DNA of 62,105 nucleotides. It comes from an uncultured Collinsella sp. (GTDB lineage: Bacteria; Actinomycetota; Coriobacteriia; Coriobacteriales; Coriobacteriaceae). Of the stretch, positions 49,877-60,984 are shown one piece after another. The notes under the pieces were generated by a model. The model saw nothing but the letters and a program-made list of their open reading frames with translations, ran no database searches and was not told the origin of the DNA. Location of the stretch: positions 1 to 62,105 of the forward strand of contig URWW01000005.1 in assembly GCA_900551665.1 (NCBI GenBank), written 5' to 3'. Made by a program: the position numbers and the translations under genes. Positions within the stretch are counted from its first letter, which is position 1, and every line of letters starts with the position of its first letter.

Positions 49877-50972
49877 CGGTGTACTTCACCTCGCCGGAGC
49901 CCGCGACGCAGGTGCCCACGCGGAACGGCTTCTCACCCATGGCGACGAGGGCCTCGGTCACGGCAGACTCGTCCTCGGCGGAAACGATCAGCATCAGGCC
50001 GACGCCCATGTTGAAGGTCTTGCAGGCCTCGTTGGGCGTGAGCTCGGCGTTCTCGGACACATAGGTGATGACGGCGGGAATATCCCAGCCCATCTTGGAG
50101 CCGTCGCGCTCCACGAGCGCATCGACGTTCGCGGGCAGGGCGCGGTTGAGGTTCTCGGTGATGCCGCCACCGGTGATGTGGGCAATGGCGTGGACGTGCT
50201 TGCCGGCCTCGCCGCGGAGCAGCTCGAGGATGGGCTTCACGTAGATGCGGGTCGGGGCAAGCAGGCCGTCGGCTAGGGACAGACCGGGGGCGAGCTCGAT
50301 GGACTCGAGCTCGGCCTTCTTGGCCTCGGCCTCGGGGGTGCCGGGAACGATGTCGTCGACACCGATGACCTTGCGGACCAGCGAATAGCCGTTGGAATGG
50401 ACGCCGGTGGAGGGCAGGCCGATGATGACGTCGCCCTCGCGCACGTTGGCGGGGTCGATCATCTTGGGGCGATCGACAACACCCACGGTGAAGCCGGCCA
50501 GATCGTAGTCGTCCGGGCGCATGACGCCGGGATGCTCGGCCATCTCGCCGCCCACGAGCGCGCAGCCCGCGAGCTTGCAGCCGTCGGCCACGCCCTTGAC
50601 GATCTTGGCCATGTGCTCGGCCTCGATATGGCCGATGGCAACGTAATCGAGGAAGAACAGCGGCTCGGCGCCGGAGGCGAGGATGTCGTTCACGCACATG
50701 GCGACGAGATCCTGGCCGACCGTCTCGTGGCGGTCGAGGATCTGGGCGAGCACGAGCTTGGTGCCAACACCGTCAGTTCCGGAGATGAGGATCGGGTCCT
50801 CCATGTCCTTGAGCGCAGTGGCGGAGAACAGGCCGCCGAAGCCACCGATGCCGCCGATGACCTCGGGGCGGTTGGTCTCCTTGACCATCTGCTTGATCGC
50901 GTCGACCGCGCGGCCGCCCTCGGCGGTATCGACGCCGGCGTCCTCGTACGTTACGTGCTTGCTCTCGGCCAT
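49866..50972 (-). CDS. purM: Phosphoribosylformylglycinamidine cyclo-ligase
   Basis: AIR synthetase, step 5 of purine synthesis, using ATP to close the imidazole ring. The 368-residue length is close to the norm. Visible motifs are GFGGLFSATALKDMEDPIL, SGTDGVGTKLVLA, CVNDILASGAEPLFFLDYVA and ALVGGEMAEHPGVM. The ATG at 50972 follows GGAACC; the frame is open much further upstream but without conserved sequence. Overlaps purN. purF lies upstream but is separated by a terminator, so purM-purN seem to have their own promoter in 50973-51090. Confidence 0.95.
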   Translation of the reverse strand: MAESKHVTYEDAGVDTAEGGRAVDAIKQMVKETNRPEVIGGIGGFGGLFSATALKDMEDPILISGTDGVGTKLVLAQILDRHETVGQDLVAMCVNDILASGAEPLFFLDYVAIGHIEAEHMAKIVKGVADGCKLAGCALVGGEMAEHPGVMRPDDYDLAGFTVGVVDRPKMIDPANVREGDVIIGLPSTGVHSNGYSLVRKVIGVDDIVPGTPEAEAKKAELESIELAPGLSLADGLLAPTRIYVKPILELLRGEAGKHVHAIAHITGGGITENLNRALPANVDALVERDGSKMGWDIPAVITYVSENAELTPNEACKTFNMGVGLMLIVSAEDESAVTEALVAMGEKPFRVGTCVAGSGEVKYTDEQ

Positions 50973-51025
50973 GTGAGGTTCCTTTCGACCCAGGGAATTC
51001 CTAGTACAGCATGATAGCAGGGCCA

Positions 51026-51060
51026 ACGTCTCATTTGGGGACAGGTACAAATTGAGACGT
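51026..51060. repeat. GGGGAC-family palindrome
   Basis: ACGTCTCA (51026-51033) pairs with TGAGACGT (51053-51060) around TTTGGGGACAGGTACAAAT. It lies in the purM promoter region. Confidence 0.65.
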
Positions 51061-51090
51061 CGGCACAACGCCACCCCGGCAACCCGGCAT

Positions 51091-51123
51091 AAAAACGCCC
51101 CCGGCTCCGAAGCGCCGAGGGCG
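51091..51123 (-). terminator. Terminator of purF
   Basis: On the minus strand, CGCCCTCGGC pairs with GCCGGGGGCG with minor mismatch and is followed by TTTTT. Confidence 0.75.
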
Positions 51124-51147
51124 GACAAACCGCACGTTGGAACGCGG

Positions 51148-52797
<1,650 letters not shown>

Positions 52798-53056
52798 GCG
52801 AGTTCCCCTCTTGGTTGCCATGCACGGCCATACGGTGGAAATTATACGCGCGCATTCTCGGCGCTCGAAGTGCACAGCAGAATCGACATGCCTTGGAAAC
52901 GAAAAACCTCCCCGTCGCGGGGCCCCAGCGGGATACCGTGGGGCGTGCGCATGGTGGAGTGATGAAGAGGGCGCGCTTTCGGCGCAAAGCCGCCTATCGG
53001 AGATGGACGGCAACCATACAATTGCATTATCGAATCCGCTATTCGACGAGGTGTTC

Positions 53057-53482
53057 ATGGACGAGCAGGCATCCCAGACGCGTCCCACGACCGGGGGGAC
53101 GCGCAGGCACATGGGGGTCGCCACGAGCGACCCGACCTATCTGCCTCCCGTGAACAACCCCAATGCCCCCAAATCAGATCGCAAGACCCGCGTCCCCGCG
53201 CGCAGGGTTTCGTACGGCAGCGGCGGCTCCGCCCAAAACGGCACCACCGCCGGACAGTCGTCCCCCCGCGCCCCGATCGCCGGCCCCACGGTGCAGGTCC
53301 GCACGCATGACGGAGGCGGCAACATCTCTCCGAGGCGCAACTACATCTCCACGCCCAAAAAGGGCCACGCCATCTTCACCTCCCGCCAGGACCGCCAGCG
53401 CAAGCGCGTGAAGATCGCGCTCGGCATCATGATCGTCGCCGCGATCGCCCTCGCCCTGTTCTGGTTCTTCGTCCTGCGCTAA
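53057..53482 (+). CDS. Small tail-anchored membrane protein
   Basis: A 141-residue protein. A disordered Pro/Arg/Gly/Thr-rich cytoplasmic part (1-110) is followed by a basic patch (RQDRQRKRVK) and one C-terminal helix (IALGIMIVAAIALALFWFFV). No family recognised. The ATG at 53057 has GAGGTG six bases upstream; an in-frame ATG at 53003 has a poorly spaced site. It lies 18 bases before the cysteine desulfurase gene and may share its transcript. Confidence 0.65.
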   Translation: MDEQASQTRPTTGGTRRHMGVATSDPTYLPPVNNPNAPKSDRKTRVPARRVSYGSGGSAQNGTTAGQSSPRAPIAGPTVQVRTHDGGGNISPRRNYISTPKKGHAIFTSRQDRQRKRVKIALGIMIVAAIALALFWFFVLR

Positions 53483-53500
53483 GAGATTCGACCATCGCCC

Positions 53501-54736
53501 ATGACCGACATCATGCCCTACATCTATGCCGACAACGCGGCCACCACGCCGCTCTCGCCTCGCGCGCTCGAGGCCATGACGCCCTATCTCACCCACTCGT
53601 ACGGCAACCCGAGCGGAATCCACCGCATGGCGCGCGAAGCTGCCGTCGCGCTCGGAGAGGCGCGCGGCACCATGGCCCGCCTCCTTGGCGCCGAGCATGC
53701 CGACGAGATTTACTTCACCAGCGGCGGGTCGGAATCCGACAACTGGGTCCTGCGCGGAGCCGTGCGCCGTTTCCGCGACGCATATGGCGACCGCGCCGTC
53801 CCCCACATCGTGACCAGCGCAATCGAGCACCACGCCATCCTGCACTGCTGTCAGGCCCTTGAGGCAGAAGGCGTTCGCGTCACATATCTGCCGGTCGACG
53901 CCCAAGGTCGCATCCACCCCTCCGAGCTCGAACGCGCACTTGCAGAGCATGACGCGCGCGAAGCAGTAACCGGCACGAACGCCCCTGCGGCACTCGTTTC
54001 GATCATGCTCGCCAACAACGAGGTCGGCACCATCGAACCAGTTCGCGAGCTCGCCGCCATCGCCCACGCGCACGGCGCGCCCTTCCACACCGACGCGGTG
54101 CAGGCCGTGGGCCACATCCCCGTCGATGTGCGCAAACTCGACGTCGACGCGCTCTCGCTCTCCGGGCACAAGTTTCATGGGCCGCGCGGCATTGGCGCCC
54201 TGTACCTGCGCGAGGGCTTTTCCATCCCGTCGCTCATCGCCGGCGGCGCCCAGGAGCGCGGCGAGCGGGCAGGCACCGAGAACCTCGCCGGCATCGTTGG
54301 CATGGCAACGGCGCTCGATGAGGCGTGCGGGCACCTCGTGGACGACATGACACGCATTTCCACTCTGCGCGACGCGCTCATCGACCATCTCGTGGGGCAC
54401 GTCGACGGCATCTGCCTCACCGGCGCGCCCATCACCGCAAGCCTCGACGACCGCCTCCCTTCAATTGCATCCTTCACGTGCAGCGACGTCGACGGCGAGC
54501 TGCTCGTGGTCTTGCTTGACCGAGCAGGCGTTGCGGCCGCCACGGGCTCGGCCTGCTCAACCGGCTCCACCGAACCATCGCACGTCCTCACCGCAATGGG
54601 CATCGATGCCGCGACGGCACGCGGCGCCCTGCGCCTTTCCCTCGCAAGCAGCGTCACCGCCGAAGACATCGCCCTGCTCAGCGAGCGCGTTCCCACTTGT
54701 ATCCGCAAGGCGCGCCTCATCAGCTCCATGCGGTGA
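53501..54736 (+). CDS. Cysteine desulfurase (NifS/IscS-like)
   Basis: A 411-residue PLP enzyme that frees sulfur from cysteine for Fe-S clusters or thiolation. Motifs: YADNAATTPLSPRALEAM, TSGGSESDNWVLRGA, AIEHHAIL, HTDAVQAVGHIPVD, the PLP lysine in LSLSGHKFHGPRGIGA, and the active-site Cys in GSACSTGSTEPSHVL. No thiI, iscU or mnmA gene lies next to it, so its partner is unknown. The start MTDIMPYIYADNAAT puts the conserved YADNAAT at the normal place. Confidence 0.92.
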   Translation: MTDIMPYIYADNAATTPLSPRALEAMTPYLTHSYGNPSGIHRMAREAAVALGEARGTMARLLGAEHADEIYFTSGGSESDNWVLRGAVRRFRDAYGDRAVPHIVTSAIEHHAILHCCQALEAEGVRVTYLPVDAQGRIHPSELERALAEHDAREAVTGTNAPAALVSIMLANNEVGTIEPVRELAAIAHAHGAPFHTDAVQAVGHIPVDVRKLDVDALSLSGHKFHGPRGIGALYLREGFSIPSLIAGGAQERGERAGTENLAGIVGMATALDEACGHLVDDMTRISTLRDALIDHLVGHVDGICLTGAPITASLDDRLPSIASFTCSDVDGELLVVLLDRAGVAAATGSACSTGSTEPSHVLTAMGIDAATARGALRLSLASSVTAEDIALLSERVPTCIRKARLISSMR

Positions 54737-54856
54737 CGGGCCGCCGCTAAATAGCGGCCCTCCACCCGTCGACCCACTCATATCATCAGGCACCAAAGCT
54801 CCTCCCAGCCGACCCGACCGCGCCGCAAGGCGAATGGCCGCGTCGCAAGACAAGCT

Positions 54857-54990
54857 CGATGAGGTTTTTCGTATCCATTTTGAGTTTTCATGAGTACGGG
54901 GGCATTTCGACCAAACTCGACCTGCGCTTTTTATTGCAATTTACCTTGGCTACTCACCGAATCGCAAAATCAATACGAAAAACCTCATCG
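54857..54990. repeat. 134-bp element with 26-bp terminal inverted repeats
   Basis: Arms 54857-54882 (CGATGAGGTTTTTCGTAT...) and 54965-54990 pair with only two mismatches around 82 bp of AT-rich sequence. It is unlike the GC-rich flanks. 54737-55188 contains no gene. Confidence 0.75.
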
Positions 54991-55149
54991 GGCTCGCACC
55001 CCACGCACCTCGAGCCCCCATCTTGCCCTCGATCACAGCAGAACTTCAAAAAACGGGCCGCCCGCATCTGCGAACGGCCCGTCTTCGGCCTCGGGAGATG
55101 TGCAAAACGCACCCGTCCCTAATTACACGCGGCAGCTTTGCTCCGTGGA

Positions 55150-55180
55150 CCTCAATTTGGGGACTGTCCCTAAATTGAGG
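55150..55180. repeat. Perfect GGGGAC-family palindrome
   Basis: 31 bases, CCTCAATTTGGGGAC-T-GTCCCTAAATTGAGG, with 15-bp arms and one G-T pair. A partial sister site (CACCCGTCCCTAATTAC) lies at 55106-55122. It is just past the phosphoglucomutase stop and could act as its terminator. Confidence 0.75.
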
Positions 55181-55188
55181 CACGAACG

Positions 55189-56883
55189 CTACGATAGCAG
55201 CTTGCGGCCATCCTCCTCGATGGCGTCGATGAGCGCATCGGCGGCAGCCGCATCCTCGCCCTTGGCAAAGATGTACAGCTTGATCTTGGGCTCGGTGCCG
55301 GAAGGACGCACGATGGCCTTGTTCCCGCCCTCAAGATCGAACTCGATGACGTCGGCCTTGGGCAGACCGTTCACGCACGTAGCGTAATCCACCACGGCCT
55401 CGACCTTGGCGCCGGCGATCTCGGCAGGGGCCTCGGCGCGCAGGCCGGCCATGATGCCGGCCATCTTAGCGGCGCCATCGGCGCCGGGGTAGCTCAGCGA
55501 GACGGTCTTGTTGTGATAGAAGCCGTGCTTCTCGTACAGGTCGCGCATGGCCTGGACCAGGTTCTTGCCCTGTAGCTTGTAGTACTGCGCCATCTGGCAG
55601 ATGAGCATGGAGGCGTTGACGGCGTCCTTGTCGCGCACGTGGTCGCCGGACAGATAACCGTAGCTCTCCTCAAAACCAAAGATGAAGCGGTCGACCTCGC
55701 CGGCGTCGGACAGCCCGGTGATGATATCGCCGATGTACTTGAAGCCCGTGAGGCAGCGACGCAGTTCGAACCCGTACTCCTCGGCCAGGGCATCAACCAT
55801 GGCAGAGGACACGATGGTGGTGACGGCAACCTTGTTGGACAGGTCCTCCCCGCGCTCGGCTCGCATCTTGCAGATGTAGTCGAGCAGCAGAACGCCCATC
55901 TCGTTACCGGTCAGCAGCGTGTAATCGTCGCCGTCGGCGCAGGCAACGCCCACGCGGTCGGCATCCGGGTCGGTCGCGAGCAACAGGTCGGGCTTGACCT
56001 CCTGGCACAGGTCGATGCCCTTCTGCATGGCCTCGCGGATCTCGGGGTTGGGATACGGGCAGGTCGGGAAGTCTCCGTCCGGGTCGCGCTGCTCGGGCAC
56101 CACGGTGATATCGGTCACACCGACCTTCTCCAAAACGGTGGTGACCGGGATCAGGCCGGTACCGTTGAGCGGGGTGTAGACGAGCTTGAGCGGAGCGTTG
56201 GCGATCTGCTCGTCGGTGAGGTTGTTCACCGACTTATCGGCCACGGCGTCGTAATAGGCGTCGAGGACCTCGTCGCCGATCCACTTGACCAGGCCCTGCT
56301 CCACAGCCTCATCGAAATCCATGGTCTTGACGTCGTGGAACGGGTCGCAGGCGTTCATGGCCGCGGAGATGGCATCGGCCGCCTCGCTCGTGATCTGGCA
56401 GCCATCCGGACCGTATGCCTTGTAGCCGTTATAAGCGGCCGGATTGTGGCTCGCGGTCATGCAGATACCGCCGGAGCACTCGAGGTAGCGCGTGGCCCAC
56501 GAAAGCGTGGGCACGGGGGAGATCTTGGGATACACGTACGAAGTCACGCCATTGGCAGCCAGGATCGCCGCAGTGGTCTTGACGAACAGCTCGCCGTTGT
56601 TGCGGCTGTCGCGCGCGATGGCCACGGTGGGGTTCTCGAAGTTCTTCACCAGGTAATCGGCGAAGCCCTGCGTAGCGCGACCGACGGTGTAGATGTTCAT
56701 GCGGTTGGTACCGGCGCCGAGCGTACCGCGCAGACCGGCGGTGCCGAACGCGAGCTCCTGGAAGAACGCGTCGGTGATCGCCTCCTCGTCGCCCGCCTCC
56801 TTCATGGCCTTGAGCTCCGCAAGGAGCTCCTCATCTTTCACATTCTCGATCCAGACGGAGAGAAGCTCGTGCACATCTGCCAT
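55189..56883 (-). CDS. Phosphoglucomutase/phosphomannomutase
   Basis: A 564-residue alpha-D-phosphohexomutase that moves phosphate between C1 and C6 of hexoses. Domain motifs in order: ELAFGTAGLRGTLGAGTNRM near 45, the phosphoserine loop ICMTASHNPAAYNGYKAYG near 145, the metal loop TDPDADRVGVAC near 300, FGFEESYGYLSGDHVRDKDA near 400 and the phosphate site RPSGTEPKIKLYI near 540. The length fits the PgcA/YbbT group. The ATG at 56883 is supported by position. Feeds glycogen and wall polymer precursors. Confidence 0.93.
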   Translation of the reverse strand: MADVHELLSVWIENVKDEELLAELKAMKEAGDEEAITDAFFQELAFGTAGLRGTLGAGTNRMNIYTVGRATQGFADYLVKNFENPTVAIARDSRNNGELFVKTTAAILAANGVTSYVYPKISPVPTLSWATRYLECSGGICMTASHNPAAYNGYKAYGPDGCQITSEAADAISAAMNACDPFHDVKTMDFDEAVEQGLVKWIGDEVLDAYYDAVADKSVNNLTDEQIANAPLKLVYTPLNGTGLIPVTTVLEKVGVTDITVVPEQRDPDGDFPTCPYPNPEIREAMQKGIDLCQEVKPDLLLATDPDADRVGVACADGDDYTLLTGNEMGVLLLDYICKMRAERGEDLSNKVAVTTIVSSAMVDALAEEYGFELRRCLTGFKYIGDIITGLSDAGEVDRFIFGFEESYGYLSGDHVRDKDAVNASMLICQMAQYYKLQGKNLVQAMRDLYEKHGFYHNKTVSLSYPGADGAAKMAGIMAGLRAEAPAEIAGAKVEAVVDYATCVNGLPKADVIEFDLEGGNKAIVRPSGTEPKIKLYIFAKGEDAAAADALIDAIEEDGRKLLS

Positions 56884-57024
56884 GGTGAAACCCTTCCCGA
56901 TGTTGGTTACGGTGCGGGAGCGCCGCCAGCGCACGAGCGCCCCGCACCTGCATAATACGCCCTCGAGCGGCCTTCGCGACCAAATTCCCGTCTCAACTCA
57001 GGATTATTCGGCGAGGGGTCAGAA

Positions 57025-57150
57025 AGTCTCAATTGGGAACAGGCGCCAATTGCAACACTTCTCCCACCGATCCGCCGGCGTCCAGCACCGCCAGCGGCCC
57101 CACGCCCGCACACAGGCACAATTTGCGTCTGTCCCCAATTGCGCAATCGC
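57025..57150. repeat. Imperfect inverted pair of GGGGAC-family repeats
   Basis: AATTGGGAACAGGCGCCAATTG (left, shown split: AATTGGGAACAGG, CGCCAATTG) faces CAATTTGCGTCTG, TCCCCAATTG (right) about 65 bp away. The layout is like the 206-bp element at 47038 but with diverged arms. Nothing else is visible in 56884-57219. Confidence 0.6.
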
Positions 57151-57219
57151 ACACGCCGCAACCAGTGCTACCCTGTACCCGTACGCTGGTCCATAAGTCC
57201 GCGGAAAGGAAACCGAATC

Positions 57220-58086
57220 ATGACCAAGCTTTATCAGCGCGAAGGCGCGTACATCCCGCGCGTCGCGGCCGTCCACGACATGTGCGGCTACGGCAAATGC
57301 TCCCTCGGCGTGGCAATCCCCGTCCTCAGCGCCGCCGGCGTGGACGTCTGCCCCGTCCCCACGGCCCTCTTCAGCGCCCACACCAAATTCCCCGTCTTTC
57401 ACATGCACGACACCACTTGCATGCTCGAGGCCTACCTCGACGCTTGGCGTGAGGAGAACGTCGATCTCGACGGCGTCTATTCCGGCTTCCTCGGTTCGGC
57501 CGAACAGGTCGCCGTCATCCAGCGCCTCTATCGCGAATACCCGAGCGCCCTCCGCATCGTCGATCCCGTCATGGGCGACGGCGGCGTGAAGTATCCCACC
57601 TACACCGACGAGCTGTGCGAGGCCATGGCGGCCCTCGTCGACGGCGCCGACGTGCTTACCCCCAATCTCACCGAGGCCTCCATCCTCACCGGCATCCCCT
57701 ACGAGGGCCAGGACGTCTCCGTCGAATTCGTCCAGAAGAACGCCAGCGCCCTGCTCGACATGGGCGCCAAGACGGTCGTCATCAAGGGCATCGTCCACGG
57801 CGATGAGCCCATCATCCACAACTACCTCGCAAGCGCCGCCGAAGGCGGCCAGGTCGATGAGATCTCCAGCGAGCTGCTCCCCTACATGTTGCACGGCACG
57901 GGCGACCTGTTCGCCAGCGCCCTCACCGCCGCGATCTACACCGGCCGCACCACGCGCGAAGCGGTTGATTTTGCCGGCGAGCTCGTGCGCGATGCCATGC
58001 GCATCACCCGCGAGCAGCCTGATTTCGAGATGCGCGGCGTATCCTTCGAGCCCACGCTCGGCAAGGTTGCCGCACTGCTGGCTTAA
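57220..58086 (+). CDS. Pyridoxamine/pyridoxal kinase-like protein
   Basis: A 288-residue ribokinase-fold kinase like PdxY and the pyridoxamine kinases of Gram-positives. It contains VAAVHDMCGYGKCSLGVAIP, VCPVPTALFSAHT, VDPVMGDGGVKYPTY, LTPNLTEASILTG and the anion-hole motif LHGTGDLFASALTA with the catalytic Asp. It probably phosphorylates B6 vitamers to feed PLP enzymes such as the desulfurase. The ATG at 57220 has GGAAAGGA upstream. Confidence 0.85.
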   Translation: MTKLYQREGAYIPRVAAVHDMCGYGKCSLGVAIPVLSAAGVDVCPVPTALFSAHTKFPVFHMHDTTCMLEAYLDAWREENVDLDGVYSGFLGSAEQVAVIQRLYREYPSALRIVDPVMGDGGVKYPTYTDELCEAMAALVDGADVLTPNLTEASILTGIPYEGQDVSVEFVQKNASALLDMGAKTVVIKGIVHGDEPIIHNYLASAAEGGQVDEISSELLPYMLHGTGDLFASALTAAIYTGRTTREAVDFAGELVRDAMRITREQPDFEMRGVSFEPTLGKVAALLA

Positions 58087-58127
58087 GCCACGCGGGGTGC
58101 GCGGCCTTCCCATTTCCCCGAACGCAA

Positions 58128-58158
58128 AAAGGGCATCGACCTCGAGTCGATGCCCTTT
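58128..58158. terminator. Bidirectional terminator
   Basis: AAAGGGCATCGAC and GTCGATGCCCTTT pair perfectly around CTCGA, with A-run and T-containing flanks. It separates two convergent genes. Confidence 0.85.
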
Positions 58159-58182
58159 CTCATATTCTGTGCGGCAGCCCGG

Positions 58183-59064
58183 CTATTCAGAGAACAGCGC
58201 GGCCTCCTCTTCACGCATGCGCAGATCCTCGTCGATCTCGGCCTGTGTGGCGCCCGGGTCCTCGGCCAGCGAGCTCACCGAGTTCACCTGCTTTTGAATC
58301 GCCTCGGCCAGATCGTCGTCCATGCCGATGATCTTGAGCTCCCAATCGATGTTGGACGGCGTGGCGGACTGCGTCTTGGTCCATACGAAGGTGAGCATCG
58401 CTCGACGGGCGCCGCGCGCTGGCAAGAAGCCGAACAGGCTGTCGTGCTGGAACACGCCGTTATCGTCCACAAGGGCGTACACGTTGTAGACCACTCGATT
58501 GATCTTCTCGTTGAGCAGAGCGTTCGTCGCCAAAGCTGAGGCCTGGATCTGCGAGTTGGACAGAAGCTCGAGCTCGTTGCGCGAATCGCTGTCGACCACG
58601 GAAACCTCGATCGTCCCCGTCTTCTCGCTCGCCTCGTTCACCGTGAACTCGCGCGGGAACTGCGTGAAACCGTTGCCCCACTCCACACCGGAGTCCATCG
58701 CGTGCGACACCGTCTCGGCGTTCGCGCGATCGGACAGGTTGGCGGTGTTGAGGCGGCGACTCACGCCGTAGACGATCTGCATGCCGAGAACGAACACGAA
58801 CACGCCCATGATCACCAGCACGGCCGTGCGAGAGATGGTCTTGCTCACCTGCGAGCCCGAAGGGTCGTCATCGGAAAGCGGGTCGATCGCGGCGCGCTGC
58901 GCCTCTTTCTTCGCCGCCCTCTTCTTCGCCCTTCGACTGCCAAAGATGCCGCGAGAGGATTGTTCGCACCCGGGGGCATCGTCGGGATCGAGCACGCCCG
59001 ATGCGTCGAGCTCGGCGAACAGATCGCGCGCCTCTTCCGGTGTCATTTCGTGCTTTTTGCCCAT
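58183..59064 (-). CDS. Single-pass membrane protein of unknown function
   Basis: A 293-residue protein. A cytoplasmic N-terminus (1-75) rich in Lys and Arg (SRRAKKRAAKKEAQR) is followed by one membrane helix (78-98, AVLVIMGVFVFVLGMQIVYG) and an extracellular domain (100-270) with TGTIEVSVVDSDSRNELELL and RVVYNVYALVDDNGVFQHD. The last 20 residues are acidic. No family recognised. It starts four bases after the ABC exporter stop, so it is likely cotranscribed and could be a partner of that exporter. Confidence 0.75.
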   Translation of the reverse strand: MGKKHEMTPEEARDLFAELDASGVLDPDDAPGCEQSSRGIFGSRRAKKRAAKKEAQRAAIDPLSDDDPSGSQVSKTISRTAVLVIMGVFVFVLGMQIVYGVSRRLNTANLSDRANAETVSHAMDSGVEWGNGFTQFPREFTVNEASEKTGTIEVSVVDSDSRNELELLSNSQIQASALATNALLNEKINRVVYNVYALVDDNGVFQHDSLFGFLPARGARRAMLTFVWTKTQSATPSNIDWELKIIGMDDDLAEAIQKQVNSVSSLAEDPGATQAEIDEDLRMREEEAALFSE

Positions 59065-59067
59065 CGC

Positions 59068-60840
59068 CTACCTCACGTCACGCGCTCGCGCGCCTTCGAA
59101 CTGCATTCGATAGTACCGAGCATACGTGCCGCCACGAGCGAGAAGCTCCTCATGGGTGCCGCGCTCCACAACGCGACCACGCTCCACCGTCGCGATCTCG
59201 TCCGCGTTTTTGATGGTCGAGAGCCTGTGGGCGATGATGATCGTGGTGCGGTCGGCGGCGAGGCGCTCGAGCGATTCCTGCACCGCCTCCTCGCTCTCGT
59301 TGTCCAGCGCCGAGGTTGCCTCGTCCAGGATCAAGATCGCCGGATCCTTGAGGAAGACGCGGGCGATCGCCACGCGCTGCTTCTGTCCACCGGACAGGCG
59401 ACTGCCGCGCTCGCCCACCACGGTGTCGTAACCTTCGGGCAAGCTCGCAATAAAGTCGTGGATGTTCGCCTTGCGGGCGGCGTCTTCGATCTCGGCGTTC
59501 GTGGCCCCTGGACGGCCGTAGGCGATGTTGTCGCGCAAGGTACCGTCGAACAGGTAAACATCTTGCTGCACCAGACCGATCGCGCTGCGCAGGCTGTGCT
59601 GCGTGACCTCGCGCACATCCTGGCCGTCGATGGTGATCGAGCCGCTCGCGATATCGTAGAAGCGCGGGAGCAGCGCGCAGGTCGTCGACTTGCCGCCGCC
59701 GGAGGGACCCACCAGTGCGATCGTCTCACCGGGTTTAATGGAGAGGTTCATATGGTCGATCACCGGATGCGCCTCAGCACCCGCCTCGGCCGCCTCGCCC
59801 TGCTCGTAGGAGAAGCACACGTCGCGGTACTCGATCGCGCCCTCCGTCACCTCGAGCGCGCGTGCGCCGGGCTTGTCCTGAACGTCTGGCGCGGTGGCAA
59901 GCACCTCGTCCATGCGGCGGAATCCCGCAATGGCCTTTTGGAACATCTCCGTTGAATTCACGAGCGTCTCGATGGGCCCGGTGAACAGGCTGATGTACAG
60001 GGCGAACGTGGCCATATCGACGGCCGTCATCTGACCTTGCGCCACCAGGTACCCGCCGAAGAGCACGATAGTGATGTAGTGCATCGCCGTCATGACGGCG
60101 CTGGTCGCCTGATAGCCACCCATCACCTTGTACTGCGCGACCTTCGAATCGAGATATCGGTCGTTCGCCACGCGGAACTTCGCACGCTCGGTCTCCTCGT
60201 TCGCGAAGGACTTCACCACACGCATACCCGCCAGAGAGTCCTGAAGCTGCGAATTCACCTCGGAGATCTTGGTGCGGTTATCGGCGAACACGCTGCGCAT
60301 GTGCAGGTTCTGGCGAACCATGAGCGCCACGAACACAACCGTGACCAGTGTGAGAGCTCCTGCGAGCTCAGGCGAGATGGTGAAGAGGACGGCCAGGGCG
60401 CCGATGATCTTGATGCCGCAGATGATGATCCACTCGGGCAGGTGATGCGCGCCCTCGCAGATGTCAAAGAGGTCGTTGACCACGCGACTCATCATGTCGC
60501 CCGAGTTATGGGCGTCGAAGTAGGCGAAGCTGAAGCGCTCGTACTGGTCGAACAGGTCCTCGCGCATGCGCGACTCCATACGAGCACCCATGATGTGCCC
60601 CTGTGCAGAGACGAAGTAGATGCACGCAGTGCGCACGAGGTACATCGCGGCCAAGCCGATGCCCAGATACACCAGGCCGTCCATGATGGCCGGCGCGCCC
60701 TCGGTGAACAACCCGCCCGTCAGCGCGCGCAGGATAATCGGAAACGCCAGGTCGATCCCCGCATACGTCAACGCGCAGACCGTGTCGGCGATAAACAGCC
60801 CCTTCTCGGGCCCGTAATACGAAATGAAGCGTTTGAACAT
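59068..60840 (-). CDS. ABC exporter, fused membrane and ATPase domains
   Basis: A 590-residue half-transporter of the MsbA/LmrA type. Six membrane helices lie in residues 15-310. The nucleotide-binding domain (345-580) has Walker A VGPSGGGKSTTC, Q-loop VQQDVYLFDGT, signature RLSGGQKQRVAIA, Walker B ILILDEATSALDNE and the H-loop IIAHRLSTI. It works as a dimer to export lipids, peptides or drugs. Several ATGs lie at the 5' end; I chose 60840 because AGGA is nine bases upstream, whereas those at 60846 and 60867 lack such spacing. Confidence 0.92.
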   Translation of the reverse strand: MFKRFISYYGPEKGLFIADTVCALTYAGIDLAFPIILRALTGGLFTEGAPAIMDGLVYLGIGLAAMYLVRTACIYFVSAQGHIMGARMESRMREDLFDQYERFSFAYFDAHNSGDMMSRVVNDLFDICEGAHHLPEWIIICGIKIIGALAVLFTISPELAGALTLVTVVFVALMVRQNLHMRSVFADNRTKISEVNSQLQDSLAGMRVVKSFANEETERAKFRVANDRYLDSKVAQYKVMGGYQATSAVMTAMHYITIVLFGGYLVAQGQMTAVDMATFALYISLFTGPIETLVNSTEMFQKAIAGFRRMDEVLATAPDVQDKPGARALEVTEGAIEYRDVCFSYEQGEAAEAGAEAHPVIDHMNLSIKPGETIALVGPSGGGKSTTCALLPRFYDIASGSITIDGQDVREVTQHSLRSAIGLVQQDVYLFDGTLRDNIAYGRPGATNAEIEDAARKANIHDFIASLPEGYDTVVGERGSRLSGGQKQRVAIARVFLKDPAILILDEATSALDNESEEAVQESLERLAADRTTIIIAHRLSTIKNADEIATVERGRVVERGTHEELLARGGTYARYYRMQFEGARARDVR

Positions 60841-60895
60841 AGGCATCTTTCCTGCAACAGAATTCATTTGCGAGCATATCGGCACATGTGAGGTA

Positions 60896-60973
60896 GGCCC
60901 CGAGAGGGGTAAAGGGTTTGGGCGATTCCGCAGGAACGAGGACCAGCCCAAACCCTTTACCCCTCTCGGGGCC
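60896..60973. repeat. 28-bp perfect inverted repeat
   Basis: Arms 60896-60923 (GGCCCCGAGAGGGGTAAAGG...) and 60946-60973 are exact reverse complements around a 22-base loop. It lies between the Nudix gene stop and the ABC gene start. There is no T-run next to it. Confidence 0.85.
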
Positions 60974-60984
60974 GACGGGACGAA

